Shown in pieces: positions 11,580 through 23,783 of a stretch of 64,000 nt of DNA; the first letter of the stretch is position 1, and each line of letters opens with the position of its first letter. Made by a program: the position numbers and the translations under genes. Source of the DNA: Adenanthera pavonina (Eukaryota; Streptophyta; Magnoliopsida; Fabales; Fabaceae); assembly GCA_026686845.1 (NCBI GenBank), contig JAIVEN010000020.1, forward strand, positions 1,019,501 to 1,083,500, given 5' to 3'. The notes under the pieces were generated by a model. The model was given only the letters and a program-made list of their open reading frames with translations, was not told where the DNA came from and did no database searches.

Positions 11580-13572
11580 TCCAGTACAAGGAACTAGCCA
11601 ACTACCAAAACTTCCATTTTTACAAGTTGAGATTGTTTCCAAATACACTAATAGGGCAAGCCTTTACATGGTACACCTTGCTTCCTAGGAACTTGATCCA
11701 CAACTAGAACGAGATGGAGCACCCCCAATCTACAAAGCAAAACATGAAGTCCACATGGCAAAGCTTTTGAGGTTGACCCAAAGAGTGGGGAACACCATAG
11801 TTGTCGCAATCGAACCGGACTGATCGGTGGCGCCTAGTCCAGTCCGAATAAAGAAGAGGACCGGGAGAACTCAAAACCAGTGAACTGGTCCCATATTAAT
11901 TTCTTTTAAATTTTTTAAAAATATTTTTTTAATTTTTAAGATAAAATAACATCTTTTTTAGTACAAAATATTTTTTCTTTATATATTATAATATTATATA
12001 AATATTATTATGATATATAATTATTACAAATTATAAATTTACTTAATAAATAATATAATAATTGATTATTTTGAACTCAAAATGTGATCATGAGTGAATA
12101 TTAAATTATTTAAATTTAAATATTAAATTATGAAACTTATTAATAATTTGTTTGTTGTGAATAGTGAATTGATAATTCAGTATTATTTAGTTTGAGACTT
12201 TAATTAAGTTATAAAATTTGTTTAAACTTGTATTATTTATTTAAAATATATTATTTTAATCACTACCAATCTAACATTGGTTAAATCATAGTTAAACCAT
12301 TGAATCTTGAACCAATGTTATGACTGATTCAATACTTGGTTCGGTTTTAGCAACATTGGGGAACACACAAGTTCATTACATGCTTCCACAAAATGTGAAG
12401 CAGATGCCTAGTCTAGTTACCTAAGCTTGAATACATCAAGATGGAGCAAACGATGTTGGAGATAAAGTTAAGGAAAAAGTTCCAGGGCATTGAATTTAGG
12501 GATTTCTATGAGCTCTTGGCTAAGGTCTCTATGAGGAGCTTTTATATGAGGAAGAACTTAGGAGAAAGGTGAGCATGGAATCATATTATAGCAATCTGGA
12601 CCATTGCCTAACCATAGCAAATCTTGCCAACTTGGACTGCTAAAGATCTTTGTGGGTTCTAAGACATCTCTAGTATCCTTCTTCGTGATAGCATCAATGG
12701 AACATTTTCGAGAATTGCTTGGATGAGATTGTATCTACACCAATGAATGCTTTATGTTCCCTTCATCAATTTTTGTTGAAGTGGAAGGGGGATGGCATCA
12801 GAATCATCTAGGCCGATGACAAACCATTTCATGTTGATGTATATGCCATAGATGCAAGGTATTATGACCCCGCTATTGGGCCCCTCATGTTCAAAGGAAT
12901 CTAGAAAACCGAAGGCCCTCAATGCTTATCACTCTTTTTGCACTCAAAAGGCAAAGGAACTAGTAAAGGTCATAAGCCATAGTGCTCTGCATCGGTCTTG
13001 CGTGGTAGCATTTCATTGAGTTTCCCCCATGACTACCTTCACACTAGAGGAACTGGCAGATGCTGCAATTGCCATTCAGAAATGGACATTGCAACAATTA
13101 GATGGTTACTAGATAAGTTAGTGGAAGACAAGGATGCTGTGGTTTTTTACTCTTAAGTATTTTTTAGGAGGAGCCTAACAAACAAAGGAGATCCAAATTG
13201 AGGAGCTAGAACCAATGGCCTTGAAGTTTGAAGATCTCACTCTAGAAATCCAAAATCCTTTGGAAGAGATTAACCTTGAATATGTCAAAGAGCCCTGCAT
13301 CACCTATGTAAGTTCTCTCTTGCCTATTAGTGTTAAAAATGAACTTATATATGTTCTGCTTGAGTTTAGAGATTCCATTGTTTAGGATTATCATAAGATG
13401 AAAGGATGAAGTCGAGATCTTGTGGAGTACTAGTTACTAATCAAACCTAACTATCGACCATACAAGCAACCACCCAAGCGAATGTCTTATTAGGTAGAAT
13501 TGAAATTCAATGAAAAGATAAAGAAACAGTGCTACAAACCAAGCTCATTAGGCCATGTAGATAAGCTCGAAG
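11580..13572 (+). pseudogene. Decayed Ty3/gypsy gag-pol (gag to start of reverse transcriptase)
   Basis: Reading across stops and frameshifts, the plus strand matches plant Ty3/gypsy proteins in order. The gag core appears as LRLFPNTLIGQAFTWYTLLP near 11620-11690. More gag (KLRKKFQGIEFRDFYELLAK) lies near 12465-12525, and the stretch before reverse transcriptase (IKPNYRPYKQPPKR) near 13440-13485. Several in-frame stops show it is dead. It is interrupted by a Mutator-type MITE at 11796-12357 and is cut on the right by an LTR-like unit at 13573. The Tat/Ogre branch is my best guess for the lineage; that is inference. Confidence 0.75.
11796..12357. mobile_element. Mutator-type MITE (ACCGG family) with 9-bp target duplication
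   Basis: GGGGAACAC occurs immediately on both sides (11787-11795 and 12358-12366), a perfect 9-bp target duplication as expected for Mutator-like elements. The ends are imperfect inverted repeats: CATAGTTGTCGCAATCGAACC on the left (21 positions with loose pairing) against AATGTTGCTAAAACCGAACC on the right. The interior is AT-rich and non-coding. It splits the gypsy gag. Related elements lie at 50502, 52211 and 52844. Confidence 0.85.
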
Positions 13573-14747
13573 TGTCACATCTGAAATTTTTAATATTGAT
13601 TGAGGTGAAAATTAATAAAACAGTTTTATTTAGTAGTTATTAAATCAAGATTTTGCAAGAAAATTTGAACTCAAATTCAAAACCAAGCCTAACGCACAAA
13701 TAAAAAACTTGGCTACAACCAAAAAGGCTCTTATACAAGATGAAGCCTGAAATTTAAAAGTAGTTTTATACAAATCCAAAATAATAGCTCATTTATTTTT
13801 TTTAAAATTTTGGTAGCGTGCTAGCTGTATTCTAGGTATTCTAAAAGTCAAACCTATCAATAAAATCATATACTCCCTCCGGTCCCTATTATAAGATGTT
13901 TTTAACTATCACACGTGGATTAAGAAAAGTTGATTACAATTTAAAATTGATGAAAAAAAATTCTGACATTCCCATTTTACCCTTAAGGAGAGAATAAAAA
14001 TATATTAAATTAATAATGATGGTAAGAGGAGAGAGAAGTTAATTGAGACTTGTAATGAAAGCATTTAATAGGGGTAAAATTGAGACTAAAATTAAATTTA
14101 TTACTTAACATCTTATATTTTGAACCAGACAAGTTTTCTAAATAACACCCTATAATAGGGACCGGAGAGAGTATCTAATACTAAATGATCATACATACTT
14201 AATGATTTCTTATCCTTGAAGGGACAAATGGCACAACAATGTGAATAAATTTAAACCTTAAAACCTTTTTATAATTAATCAAGGCTGGGAAAACATGTTC
14301 ATCAATTTGCATATCATCTAATGGAATTTAATATGTGAATTCATTTAAGAAGATTTCAATATTGTTTTTGCTTCTAGTAGTAATACTACAAAGATACCAT
14401 AAATCTCATAAGAAAGTAACATGCATTAACTTAAAACCAAAAAGTCATTCATCATTAAGTTTTCCAAATTATCTCTAAGGACCTAGCTCCTTTTGGGAAA
14501 TTACTAAAATTAGGGATCCTATATGGAAAATATTTTTCTTAAACGATCCTTATGTGTCCTTTCCCTATCATTGGTCTTGCACTGTCATTTCCCAAATATA
14601 TGGTCCTTTGCTAATTAAATTCTCAACCTTGGAAAACATTTCTTTTTCCCCAAACAAAATTTTGCTAAAACCATTCAAATTAATTTTTAATCCATATTAA
14701 TACTTGATTATTCTTTACTTAAGTTTTTAATCATATGGAATATTACA
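13573..14747. mobile_element. Probable solo LTR in gypsy remnant
   Basis: It begins TGTCACATCTG and ends GGAATATTACA, the TG...CA pattern of an LTR with partly inverted ends. The end resembles that of the better-supported LTR at 55597-58100, which ends GAATATTACA. The flanks CGAAG and CAATG agree at only three of five positions, so the target duplication is weak. It sits where the gypsy reverse transcriptase reading stops and carries a Stowaway MITE. Confidence 0.5.
13871..14173. mobile_element. Stowaway MITE nested in LTR
   Basis: The left end TACTCCCTCCGGTCCCTATT and the inverted right end TACTCTCTCCGGTCCCTATT match at all but one position, with TA at both edges. About 303 bp. The ends are among the best preserved in the window, suggesting fairly recent insertion. 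Confidence 0.92.
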
Positions 14748-15996
14748 CAATGGCTCTCCAACATTGACTCGAGTGATAAGTACAAACATAAAGTAGACGG
14801 GTATGAGGAAAACAAATCAACTACTTGGTATTGGTAGGACCTTTTCACCTACTAAGACTTCAAGAAGCCTCGCGCAAGGATGAAGGGCTCTCTAGGCATG
14901 AGATATCGGAGAGGTCCCATCACAACATGCTTTGAGGTCTCAACCAGCTTGAAATGCCTTGAGGTCCCATCACAATTTGCCAAAAATCTGCTAGCAAGCC
15001 AGCCCCACAATGTAACATCCTAACTTAAAACATGCTAATACTTGAGGATAGATTTTTTAAAATGGATTCATGTAGGTTTTATGGCAACAAAGAAAAAGAA
15101 TGAAGCTTATAGAAAACTCTAAAGATATTCCAAATGCCCAATTCAAGCCCAAGAACTATTAACTCATTAGGCCAATTAGGCTTCCTAGATCATTCACCTA
15201 CATAATAGGTTCAAATTCTCAACTTATCAAAGAGTAGTCTTATCAAGTAATCCAATGGCTTCCAACAACTTCCTTAGGTGTAGAGACTTCAATGAAGCAA
15301 GCCAAACACCCTACACACTCAACATTTGAATTTTCAAATGAGTACATAAACCGAAATTGTTTCGTGTTAGGGTTTGAGACCTCTAACCCTTTAAAATTAA
15401 AAAGCTACCACTCATTCTAAACTTTGCTAGACCATAATCCATTATATTAAAACACTATTATACCAAAAAAATTCATGCTTCAACAACCCATATTTGAAAA
15501 TGGCCTAGGGTATGCTCTACAAACACCCAAAAAATCATAAAACATCAAATAACTCATACACATAATATAAATAAGTTCCAAAACTCAAGAATGAAGCAAA
15601 AGCATACTAACTTTTGAACCAAAAACTAAAGGTTTCGAAACACACACCACCAACTTGAAATCACACCATGGTAACTTGGAAAAGAGGAGAGGGGGTGGGT
15701 TAAAGGGCACCAGCTTGATGATTTGAGTGCCCAACAAATAAGGAATGGTTCCTTGGCCTTTCAACACCGAAACCCTGAGAGCTCCAGAAAAAATACTAGC
15801 AACACATTGTTTGAGCAGGTTGACACAAGCTATTTTATTAAAAAAAATTTTGCGAGGCCTGGTCGTAGAAGTTCTTGGCCTAGGTGACACCCTTCAGTTT
15901 AGAGCTCGACTGGGTTTGATTTGGCTAAAGCCTAAGCTTGGCACTTATTGTACAAAACTACAAACACAAAAAGATCTACACATTTTGGTTCCAAAA

Positions 15997-18900
15997 TGTA
16001 ACGACTCCTAATTAATTAAAAATTTTCTTAAATAAAAAATAGTAATTTTGAGATGGTAAAAAAAATATATAATAAATAAATAATAATAATAATAACAGTA
16101 ATAATACTTAGTAAATGTGAATGTTAATTGATTTATTAAAAAAAAAAGAAGAAAAAAAAAGAACTAAAATTAGAAATAGATAGATAAATTTTAGTGGATG
16201 AGCATAAAGTAAAGAGGTAAGAACTAGTGGTAAATTTATCTTAAAGTTTCTATGATGTTATGAGTTGAAAGCTCAAATTGGTACTTTAAGTAGATTTTTC
16301 TTTTTCTCTCCTCTTCCAAATTTTTGGATTACTAAAATACCTTTCCTCCTTTTCTTTGTATCTCATTATGCAAATGGGTATTTTTGTCATTCTCACAACC
16401 ACCCCTGTTTTTTTAAATTGCCGACACTAGCAAGCTGAAAGAAAGGAAGAGAATTTGTATCCACTCCTTCTCTCCCTAGCCCTCTCTTGAACCTTCTTCG
16501 TCTTCAATCACAAAGCAGTTTTATCTTCTTCCTCTTTTCTTCCTTTGTTATGCGCTGACCTGCTCCTCTTCTCTTTCCCAGCTGTTCATTGTGTGTACTA
16601 GGGGTTTGTGGCTGGGCTCATTCCCTCTCCACATTTGCTGCAACAATACCTCTCTTCCTTCCTTATTTTTGAGCACGTCATTTCGATTCTTTCCTTTTAT
16701 TGTGCATCTGGTTCATGGGGTAAGTGCTGTCCATTCTTTTCCCTTTATTTTGCTGCAACATTCTGTTTACTCTATACCCTTTTTGATATATGAAAATAGG
16801 GGAGGGAATAGATCACTGTTGCTGCTGAAATTAATTAATATAAGAGCCGAATGATACTTTCCCATTTCAACTTCATGTTTGTGTGAGGTTAATTATCTTT
16901 TTTTTTTAGTGATTTAATCCCTAAATGGCTTGTTGTATGAATTTATGAATTTGAATATTGGTACACATAAGGTATATGATAAAATGTTTAAGAAAGGGAA
17001 TTTAGTAAAAGAATGAGTAAATAGAGTTGATATGACATTGGCTAAATTGTGTATATGATTTGTTCAATTTTCATGTTAGAACTTAGGAAGAAAAACAATA
17101 ATTTAAACTTGGGAGAGTTATAATTAAGAACCTTATAATTTGGAAGAACATAATAAGTGTCTAAACTTACATGTGGGATTTGGGAGCATAATTGTCCAAG
17201 AGGATAGCAAATATTGTATACATGTATAGTTAGTATGAAAATTTTAATAATAATACAATATTTAAGTGATGTGACTATATAGTTAGTTTGAGTTTAAGAT
17301 TGGTTTCCTTAAATTCTCACTATAGTAATCAAGCAAAGAGATGTTTAGTTATTTTTTTTATATAAATTCACAATTATGAGTAGAAGCAATATAAACATAA
17401 GATTATGGTAGGAGAGAATGGTTATTGAATGGATAATTTAAGCAATGTTGAACAAAACCATTTGTATATTCGTTATAGATGAAAGAAGCATTATAATGGT
17501 GTAAAGATGAAATCGTCAAAATAGTAAAAGCTTGGGAATTATTGGGTATGCAAACAGAATTTTATCAAGTTATTAATATTAAGTAAAATATTAATAGTCA
17601 TTCCTTTTGATACATAGGTGCCTTTATAGATAAGTTTCCGTGAAGTCCTTTAGCGAGTAGTTTATATATATGGGAAGCATATTAAGTAAGTAAATAACGT
17701 CACACTACAAGTTTAAAGTGAGTTTTATTAACTAATTCCAATTTTAATAAAGTTTTATGTGTTTTATCCCTATCCGTACTATTATGAAGCTTTTGTATTT
17801 TAGATCAGATTATAAAGATGTTTATTGAAAATTTGGTTTTATTCAAATCCCTTCCATTTCTTTGCCAAAGATTATACATGTATGGAAATAATGAGTTATT
17901 ATTTGAAGTCATTGCATATACGTGATGTATTGTGAATGGATTAAAATAAATGGATATTTGTAATTTCCATACATGCTGGAAATGTTTTAAAGGGACTAAG
18001 TACAAAACGCTGGTTGTTAATGGCAATTCCGTTAGTCCTTGGTGCACCATGGTTAATACCCAGCTAGCAAGATACATAGGAGGTGCTAGCCCCATGTATC
18101 GGCCAACACACGTGGAATGGAGGGATGGATTTTTTTCATGAGCATTGTACTCACGCTTGATTTCATGACTTTAGCTACGCCGGATTTGTTATTTACCCTC
18201 GTGGACTGTGTGTTCACACCTATTATTTTGTTTTACTTAGGTCCTCTCGAGAAATGAAATTCAAGAAAAGTTTTAATCTTTACGTCAAATTTCTCATAAG
18301 ATTCTTATATCATGTTTTATATACCCATATTTTAACTCCTTTATCTATTCTTGATTAAGTTATTTCTATAGAAGTTTGTTGATTAAATTTGTTAAACTTG
18401 ACATTGTTTACTTTTATCTCAAGTAAGATTTCTTTGCAAGTCATCAAGAATGACAGCTTTATAAAGTCTGATTTTAGTTTCAAGTGTAATCATACATATT
18501 GTGAAATTTACAATTGTTTATTTTTCCTTGTTTTTAATGTTAATATTTTTACTTTGGGACGTTATTGGCTAGTAAATATTTTGGCCTTAGATAGTTGAAT
18601 TGATCCTGCACCTCTGACAGATCCTTGGGAGGCATCTTTTGCTGCTAGTAGGCCTTTAATTACTCTCTTAGACAAATTCACTTTGAAAGTAAAACATTTA
18701 TATTATTATATTTTTGTATTTAGTTTAGATTTGCTCCACGTAACTTGTAGGCAAGATCCTTGATGTATTGATATATATATATATATATATATTGCTATGA
18801 AGTTGAACTCTCTTTATTGTATTTTGTTTGATAAAGTTATTGTAGAACTTTCAGGAGGTCCTATTTATGGGGAAACTCTACTAAAATTTCTACAAAATAT

Positions 18901-19079
18901 TTAACTTATATATATATATATGTGTGTGTGTGTGTAAAAGTAAGCTTAACTATGATTTTTTAAATTATAATTGTATTTTTGGATTTAATAGTGAGTTTCT
19001 AGGCGTTTAAGACTTATGGAAAAACGAGAAATTTTCTCACTTCCCATGCCAATCACACCCATATTTTTGGGACATGACA
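15997..19079 (+). mobile_element. Ty3/gypsy-type solo LTR, 3.1 kb, TSD CAAAA
   Basis: It begins TGTAACGACTCC and ends GGGACATGACA. CAAAA lies on both sides (15992-15996 and 19080-19084), a perfect 5-bp target duplication. No gag or pol is found inside or beside it, so it is a solo LTR left by LTR-LTR recombination. The pyrimidine-rich stretch at 16450-16700, followed by GGGGTAAGTGC, resembles the transcribed leader of Tekay-like LTRs in plus orientation. Small ORFs inside (16591-16854 and others) look non-coding. Confidence 0.8.
18769..18936. repeat. TA and TG dinucleotide microsatellites
   Basis: A TA run stands at about 18770-18792, and a TA run passing into a TG run at about 18908-18936. 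Both lie inside the 3.1-kb solo LTR. Confidence 0.9.
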
Positions 19080-19172
19080 CAAAACACCTAACAATTCTAA
19101 AATTTATCCAATTAATACTTAAAAATATATAATTGACCTTTAAGTCATGGTTTATATATAAAGGACATTACA

Positions 19173-20309
19173 CACGGATTAACAACTAGACATTGGGTTG
19201 GAATATGGCCCAAACTAGAGATATCTCATTTGGGTGCGATGCAACGTAGAAGGAAAGAATTAAATAACGAAATAGGTCAAGTCCAGGCGAAAAGCTTCAA
19301 CCTGTATTCAAATAAAAACCAAGGCGTGATGTCGGCAATAGATTTGAACATAGCAGTTGCGAAAAACGTAGGAAGTAGAGCCAAAGTGGAGGCTCAAAGG
19401 ATTGTGAAGCTCAGGAGCAGTTGAGAATCCTAAACCTCCACATGGCCTATTTTTCTAGAATTGCCCTTGGATCCAAGATACTATGTAAGGACCCTTTCGA
19501 TAGCCGCCAAAAGACAAGCAACACCTCTCCAAACCAACTCAATCACTCCAAATGTGATCTAAATCTAAATCCAACCAACTTCCGTTCCAGACGAACCTAA
19601 GTCACCATATTACATCCATCCTCCCCTTGGACATTTCAACTTGCCAATCAAGCACCTTAGAATTTAATTTCCAAATCATTCAATCTTCATCCCTGGCGGA
19701 TAACGTTCTTAAGCTCTAGTCAAGATCTTATTGCAAACTTAACCTCAGTGGTGACAATCTTCATTTTTCCTTTGGCTTTTATTATCATGTGTTTCTGTGA
19801 ATTGGTTCCACGAGCCATTCTCCTACTCATATTTCCCATTGTAAGCACGCCCTGTGATGGCACACTATGTTCAATTCGCAACGCTAGGGACCACGCTCCC
19901 TGGGCACCTCTATTTAGCATTTTAAAGTTACACTCATCTATTTATGGTTAACTTACTTGGCCAATCTATTTAATCATGTTCATTTTGCCATTTTGGTTTT
20001 TAGCAATCCTTACCTCCAAAGAAATTGCGGTAAAGGATCTTAGGGATCTTGTTTGATTAGAAGTTACAATTTTGATCATTATAATTTTCTTTGAGATTTT
20101 TTCTAAACCCCTAGCACACCTTCGCTCACATGTCATTATAAAAAATTTCCCCCAAACAGTATGATTATACATAATTTTTTATTTGATAAAGTTTTTAGAT
20201 GATATAATTATTTTTAAAATATTATTTATGATAAATATTAAAAAGTTCTAAATTTACATTGGTCCCTTTTCAATTTAATGCTGAGTCTGTCCTAGGTTAT
20301 ACAAACATG
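19173..20309. other. Intergenic DNA, no recognisable gene
   Basis: Several short frames exist on both strands, including 64 codons at 19230-19424, but none shows a family motif. Base composition is a little richer in GC than the neighbouring repeats, so an old retroelement fragment is possible. Confidence 0.35.
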
Positions 20310-20578
20310 TACTTCTTCCGATCCATATTATAAGACATTTTGTATGACAAGTTTTTTATTCAAAATATAAGGTATTGGATATTTTCTTCCTATTTTACCC
20401 GTCTTAATGCTTCATCTCTCCTTATTTATAACTCTACAATGATAATAGAATGAAATATTTAATAAGGGTAAAATAGAAAATATGAATTTTTGTGCATTAA
20501 TTTCAGTTGAAAAAATTATTTCTTTAATATAAGTGTAATTGATATAAAACATCTTATAATATAAATGGGAAGAGACAT
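20310..20578. mobile_element. Stowaway MITE, decayed right end
   Basis: The left end is TACTTCTTCCGATCCATATT followed by ATAAG. The right end, ATCTTATAATATAAATGGGA, retains the inverted pairing but has lost the exact terminus. The interior resembles the elements at 32281 and 36960. Confidence 0.7.
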
Positions 20579-20988
20579 TAAACATGTTGAGCCTGCCCTA
20601 GGTTACACACATAAAAAACATGGAATGATAACAAAACATGGAAGATGGGATACAAGTGTTGCTTTGCAAAAAGAGCATAGAAAAATACGGAGGGTTGAAA
20701 CGTTTGCGGGCTCGAAACGTGGCATATGGATATTATTAAATAGCATTTATGTCGGGACTTGGTGTGGTCCAAGAAAAATGTGGGGGACATCATAGTTAAA
20801 TTAAATTAAATTATAGTACATATAGATGAATATAATTGCTCCACCGTATGAGTCTTGTGTCCGATACACGTGATTACCATTGTCCAAATATACGGGAACT
20901 GGTGAAACTCATTCATTTTGGCCCTGTGCATTTCACCATATTTAGTACTACTATTTACTTCCAACGTCTACCATTTAATCCATGCCCT

Positions 20989-21725
20989 CAGGGACGGAAC
21001 TAGGAATATATTTTTTTGGCCCTGTGCATTTCACCATATTTTGTAATAAATTTGTCTTTTATTTATTATAAAATTGTATTTTTATATAAAGAGTGGAGAG
21101 TATTATTAAAGAAATTGAAAAGAAAATCTTTTTTATAAAAGAGTAAGAGTTAAGATATTCTCGTATTATTAGTCATTCTTTAAAAATAGAAATAAAGATT
21201 TTTCTTAAGAAACTTTATTATATTTTATTTATTTTAAAATATTAACAAGAGCATATAAAAGTTTTATTCTCTGTGTTTAAATGAGGAGAGAATATGTAGA
21301 AGAGGAAAATTAGGGAAAAAAATGAGAGAGAACCTAGATATTCCATTGTCTATATTTCTTCTTATTTTTTTTTCCAATATTTCCTCCCCTAATTTTTTCT
21401 CATTTCAAACAAAACTTTAAGTAGAATGATTTATTTATTTTTAAATAGTATATACATATATTATGCAGATATAATTTTATTAAAAAAAGATTATATCTAT
21501 TAAAAATAATAAAAAAAGTGTGACGTGGAAGTTTTCTTCAATTCCTAGTTCAATGTGCTTTACTTACAATGGTTAATGCGTTGCTAGTTATCTTGTTAAA
21601 AAGCTGAGGGGGGCAAAGTGAAAAATTCTTAGGGCGCAATAATGTTAAATAAATGTATTACACATGTATTTTAGAAATTTTAAGGGGTGGTCACCCCTAA
21701 ATTGTTACGTGTAGTTCCATCCCTG
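20989..21725. mobile_element. Non-autonomous hAT element with 8-bp target duplication
   Basis: The ends are CAGGGACGGAACTA on the left and, inverted from the right, CAGGGATGGAACTA, typical of hAT elements. The flanks are CATGCCCT (20981-20988) and CATACCCT (21726-21733): 8 bp with one difference, the hAT target length. About 737 bp, no transposase inside. The subterminal block AGGGGTG near 21680 recurs at the hAT-like end near 48048. Confidence 0.85.
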
Positions 21726-21889
21726 CATACCCTTAGACAGTTAAGGCCTATGAGGCTAATGCCTTAGACCCACCGCCACCAAAGTTATTCTTCACATCAT
21801 TTCGGCAGTTTTTTTACCAACTCATTTCAATATATAGTTATAGACTTATCTATAAAAATATACTTGAAAACATATGATGTTTTTTAGAT

Positions 21890-22315
21890 GGAGATGAATT
21901 GAAAACATATTGTATTTATCTTAAAAAACTTTTAAGTCTTAATGAACATTTTGATATTTAGAGTCTTGATTTATTTTCAAAATTGAATGTATTGAAAGAA
22001 ATATTAATAGATGAACTTATTACTCCAATAAAAGTATATTTCAAAAGATTAGTTATATTAGATGTATGCATTACTTATAAAATATTATTGACAATATTTG
22101 TAATGATTGTTACTATCAAAAGAAGGTTTTCAAAATTAAAATTATTTAAATTCTATAGGAAATCAACTATATATGTTAAAAGATACTCTATATTAAATAG
22201 ATGAAGCATATTTGGCCAAAAAAATAGATTAAGTGTATTACTTATTGATAATCACATGTTAAAATTCCTTGATTATAAAATTTTGATAAATAATTTTACA
22301 ATTGAGTAAGATAAA
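21890..22315 (+). pseudogene. hAT transposase remnant, C-terminal dimerisation domain
   Basis: The open frame 21983-22204 (73 codons) and its flanks match the end of plant hAT transposases, the hATC dimerisation domain. Key similarities are KILLTIFVMIVTIKRRFSKL, which corresponds to the conserved leucine/arginine/FSKLKL stretch, and the following YRKST. The reading continues past a stop at 22201 with the expected acidic tail region. The zinc finger and catalytic part are absent, so it is a dead fragment. It starts only about 165 bp right of the hAT MITE; whether they share an origin is unknown. Confidence 0.75.
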
Positions 22316-22548
22316 AGGATGATATAAGGATTAATAAGTTATATTACATTAGGCCCTTCAATAATTTTTTCTATATTCTTACAGTTTCAAGTCTCATTTG
22401 GTAGATAGAATGGAATGAAATAACAAAAAAAAGCAACTTTTTGAATGCGAAATGTTATATGTGTTCTTAGATAAAAATTAATAATAAAAAAATAATTGTT
22501 ATTACTTAATAGTTATAGAGATATAATAAACATTTCACATTTCAATTT

Positions 22549-22791
22549 TTAAATATTAAAAAAATTGTCTGTTTTCCTCCTAAAGCCCAAGCCCCCGCCA
22601 CTTCTCTTTTGGCAAAACTTGTGCCCACGCAATAGATGAATCTTACTCTTTGAGCCATCAAATCCCGATATGAAGTTGGCTATTTTCATTCCAATACTTC
22701 TTTGGCAAAAAAAACACATAGAAAGGGAAAAAGATAGTGATAAATTAATAACATAGTATTTGATTAAGGTTAGTCTACCTGCCTGTGACAT
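22549..22791 (-). pseudogene. L1-type LINE fragment, C-terminal part of reverse transcriptase
   Basis: The minus-strand frame of 80 codons starts MSQAGRLTLIK, the conserved motif just after the reverse transcriptase domain of plant L1 LINEs, and ends with SGGGLGFRR, matching the conserved EGGLGFR motif. The stretch between them is degraded. No full reverse transcriptase or endonuclease is nearby. A truncated, dead copy. Confidence 0.75.
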
Positions 22792-23114
22792 AGAAATTGA
22801 CTTCCATGCCTATAGCTTTTTATCAATTCTATCCACAATATCCTGTCATGTTACGCCATGTGGGTGTTAATCTGTTATTGATAATGTGTTAAAGGCTCCA
22901 AATATTTAAGACATGTGGATTACATATAGAAGCACTGGTGGCTCAAGGTAGATAATGAGAAAGTTGCGAGACATGAATGATATATAGAGTTGAGAATATG
23001 GAGAGAAGAAAATAATATCATTCATTATTCGCAATTTATGAACTGTATAAATTAATCAGGGCCCATTTTTTAATTGTATAAATTTTTGAAACTTTAATAG
23101 ACATATTTATTGAT

Positions 23115-23350
23115 ATATATATATATATAAAATTTTCTTTTTCTTTTTTATGAAGTAGCCAATATATTAATCAAGAAAGTCTACTGTTAGTCTAATTACA
23201 ACCCTGCAAACTGCTTAAAAAAACTAGGATTGAAAGAAATAAACAAGGAAACAAAAAACTTGCTACATAAATGATTAACATCTTCAGACAAAGCATCACC
23301 AAAAGATAAGTTCTTGAAATTCACTTTCTTGAACCACCTTTTCCTGTAGC
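23115..23350 (-). mobile_element. Possible LINE 3' end with A-rich tail (minus strand)
   Basis: On the minus strand, text ending GGCTACTTCATAAAAAAG is followed by an A-rich tail (seen as T-rich DNA at about 23137-23152). This resembles the 3' end of a plant L1 insertion. It may or may not belong with the L1 fragment at 22549-22791, which lies downstream of this tail and so would be a separate copy. A TA microsatellite (23117-23130) abuts it. Confidence 0.4.
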
Positions 23351-23783
23351 AAATGGTAGACATAGAAGAATCAGGAATAATATTAATACTATATTTAGTA
23401 TAAAGAAAGTTAATTTTAAAAAAAAATGAGAGAAAAAATCTATATTAATGTATTTGGTGTCCAATGAAAAAGCTATTATTGGCTATAAAAAATATTGATA
23501 TTTTAAATGGAAGAGTTATAATTAGTTATAAAATAGATTAAGATAGATTTTCTCTTTTCTTTTTTCTTTCTTGAAATCAATTTTCTTTTTATAAAACATG
23601 ACCTAAGACTTCAAATAAGAGGCGGAGCTTTCCTATGGAACCATCAATATAAAAATTTTTATTTATTAGACTATCGAACAAGCATGAACTTCTTAAAAAC
23701 ACGATTTCAGTGTATATGGTTATTTTGTATTCCTTTTGTAAATTATATATATTAAAAAAAGCAGCGTTACACAGGAGGTGTTT

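Larger units (their letters stand above)
15011..19172. mobile_element. Probable older LTR, split by a younger solo LTR
   Basis: The outer ends TGTAACATCC (15011) and GGACATTACA (19172) are inverted relatives of the TG...CA type. Removing the inner element (15997-19079) and one copy of its target duplication leaves an LTR of about 1.07 kb. The flanks CACAA and CACGG match at three of five positions, so the boundary is plausible rather than proven. The overlapping 88- to 101-codon frames at 15585-16011 show no domain. Confidence 0.5.

Noticed and set aside
15585..16011. Overlapping frames of 101 codons (minus) and 88 codons (plus)
   Set aside because: They cross or abut the edge of a nested solo LTR, contradict each other, and show no motif.
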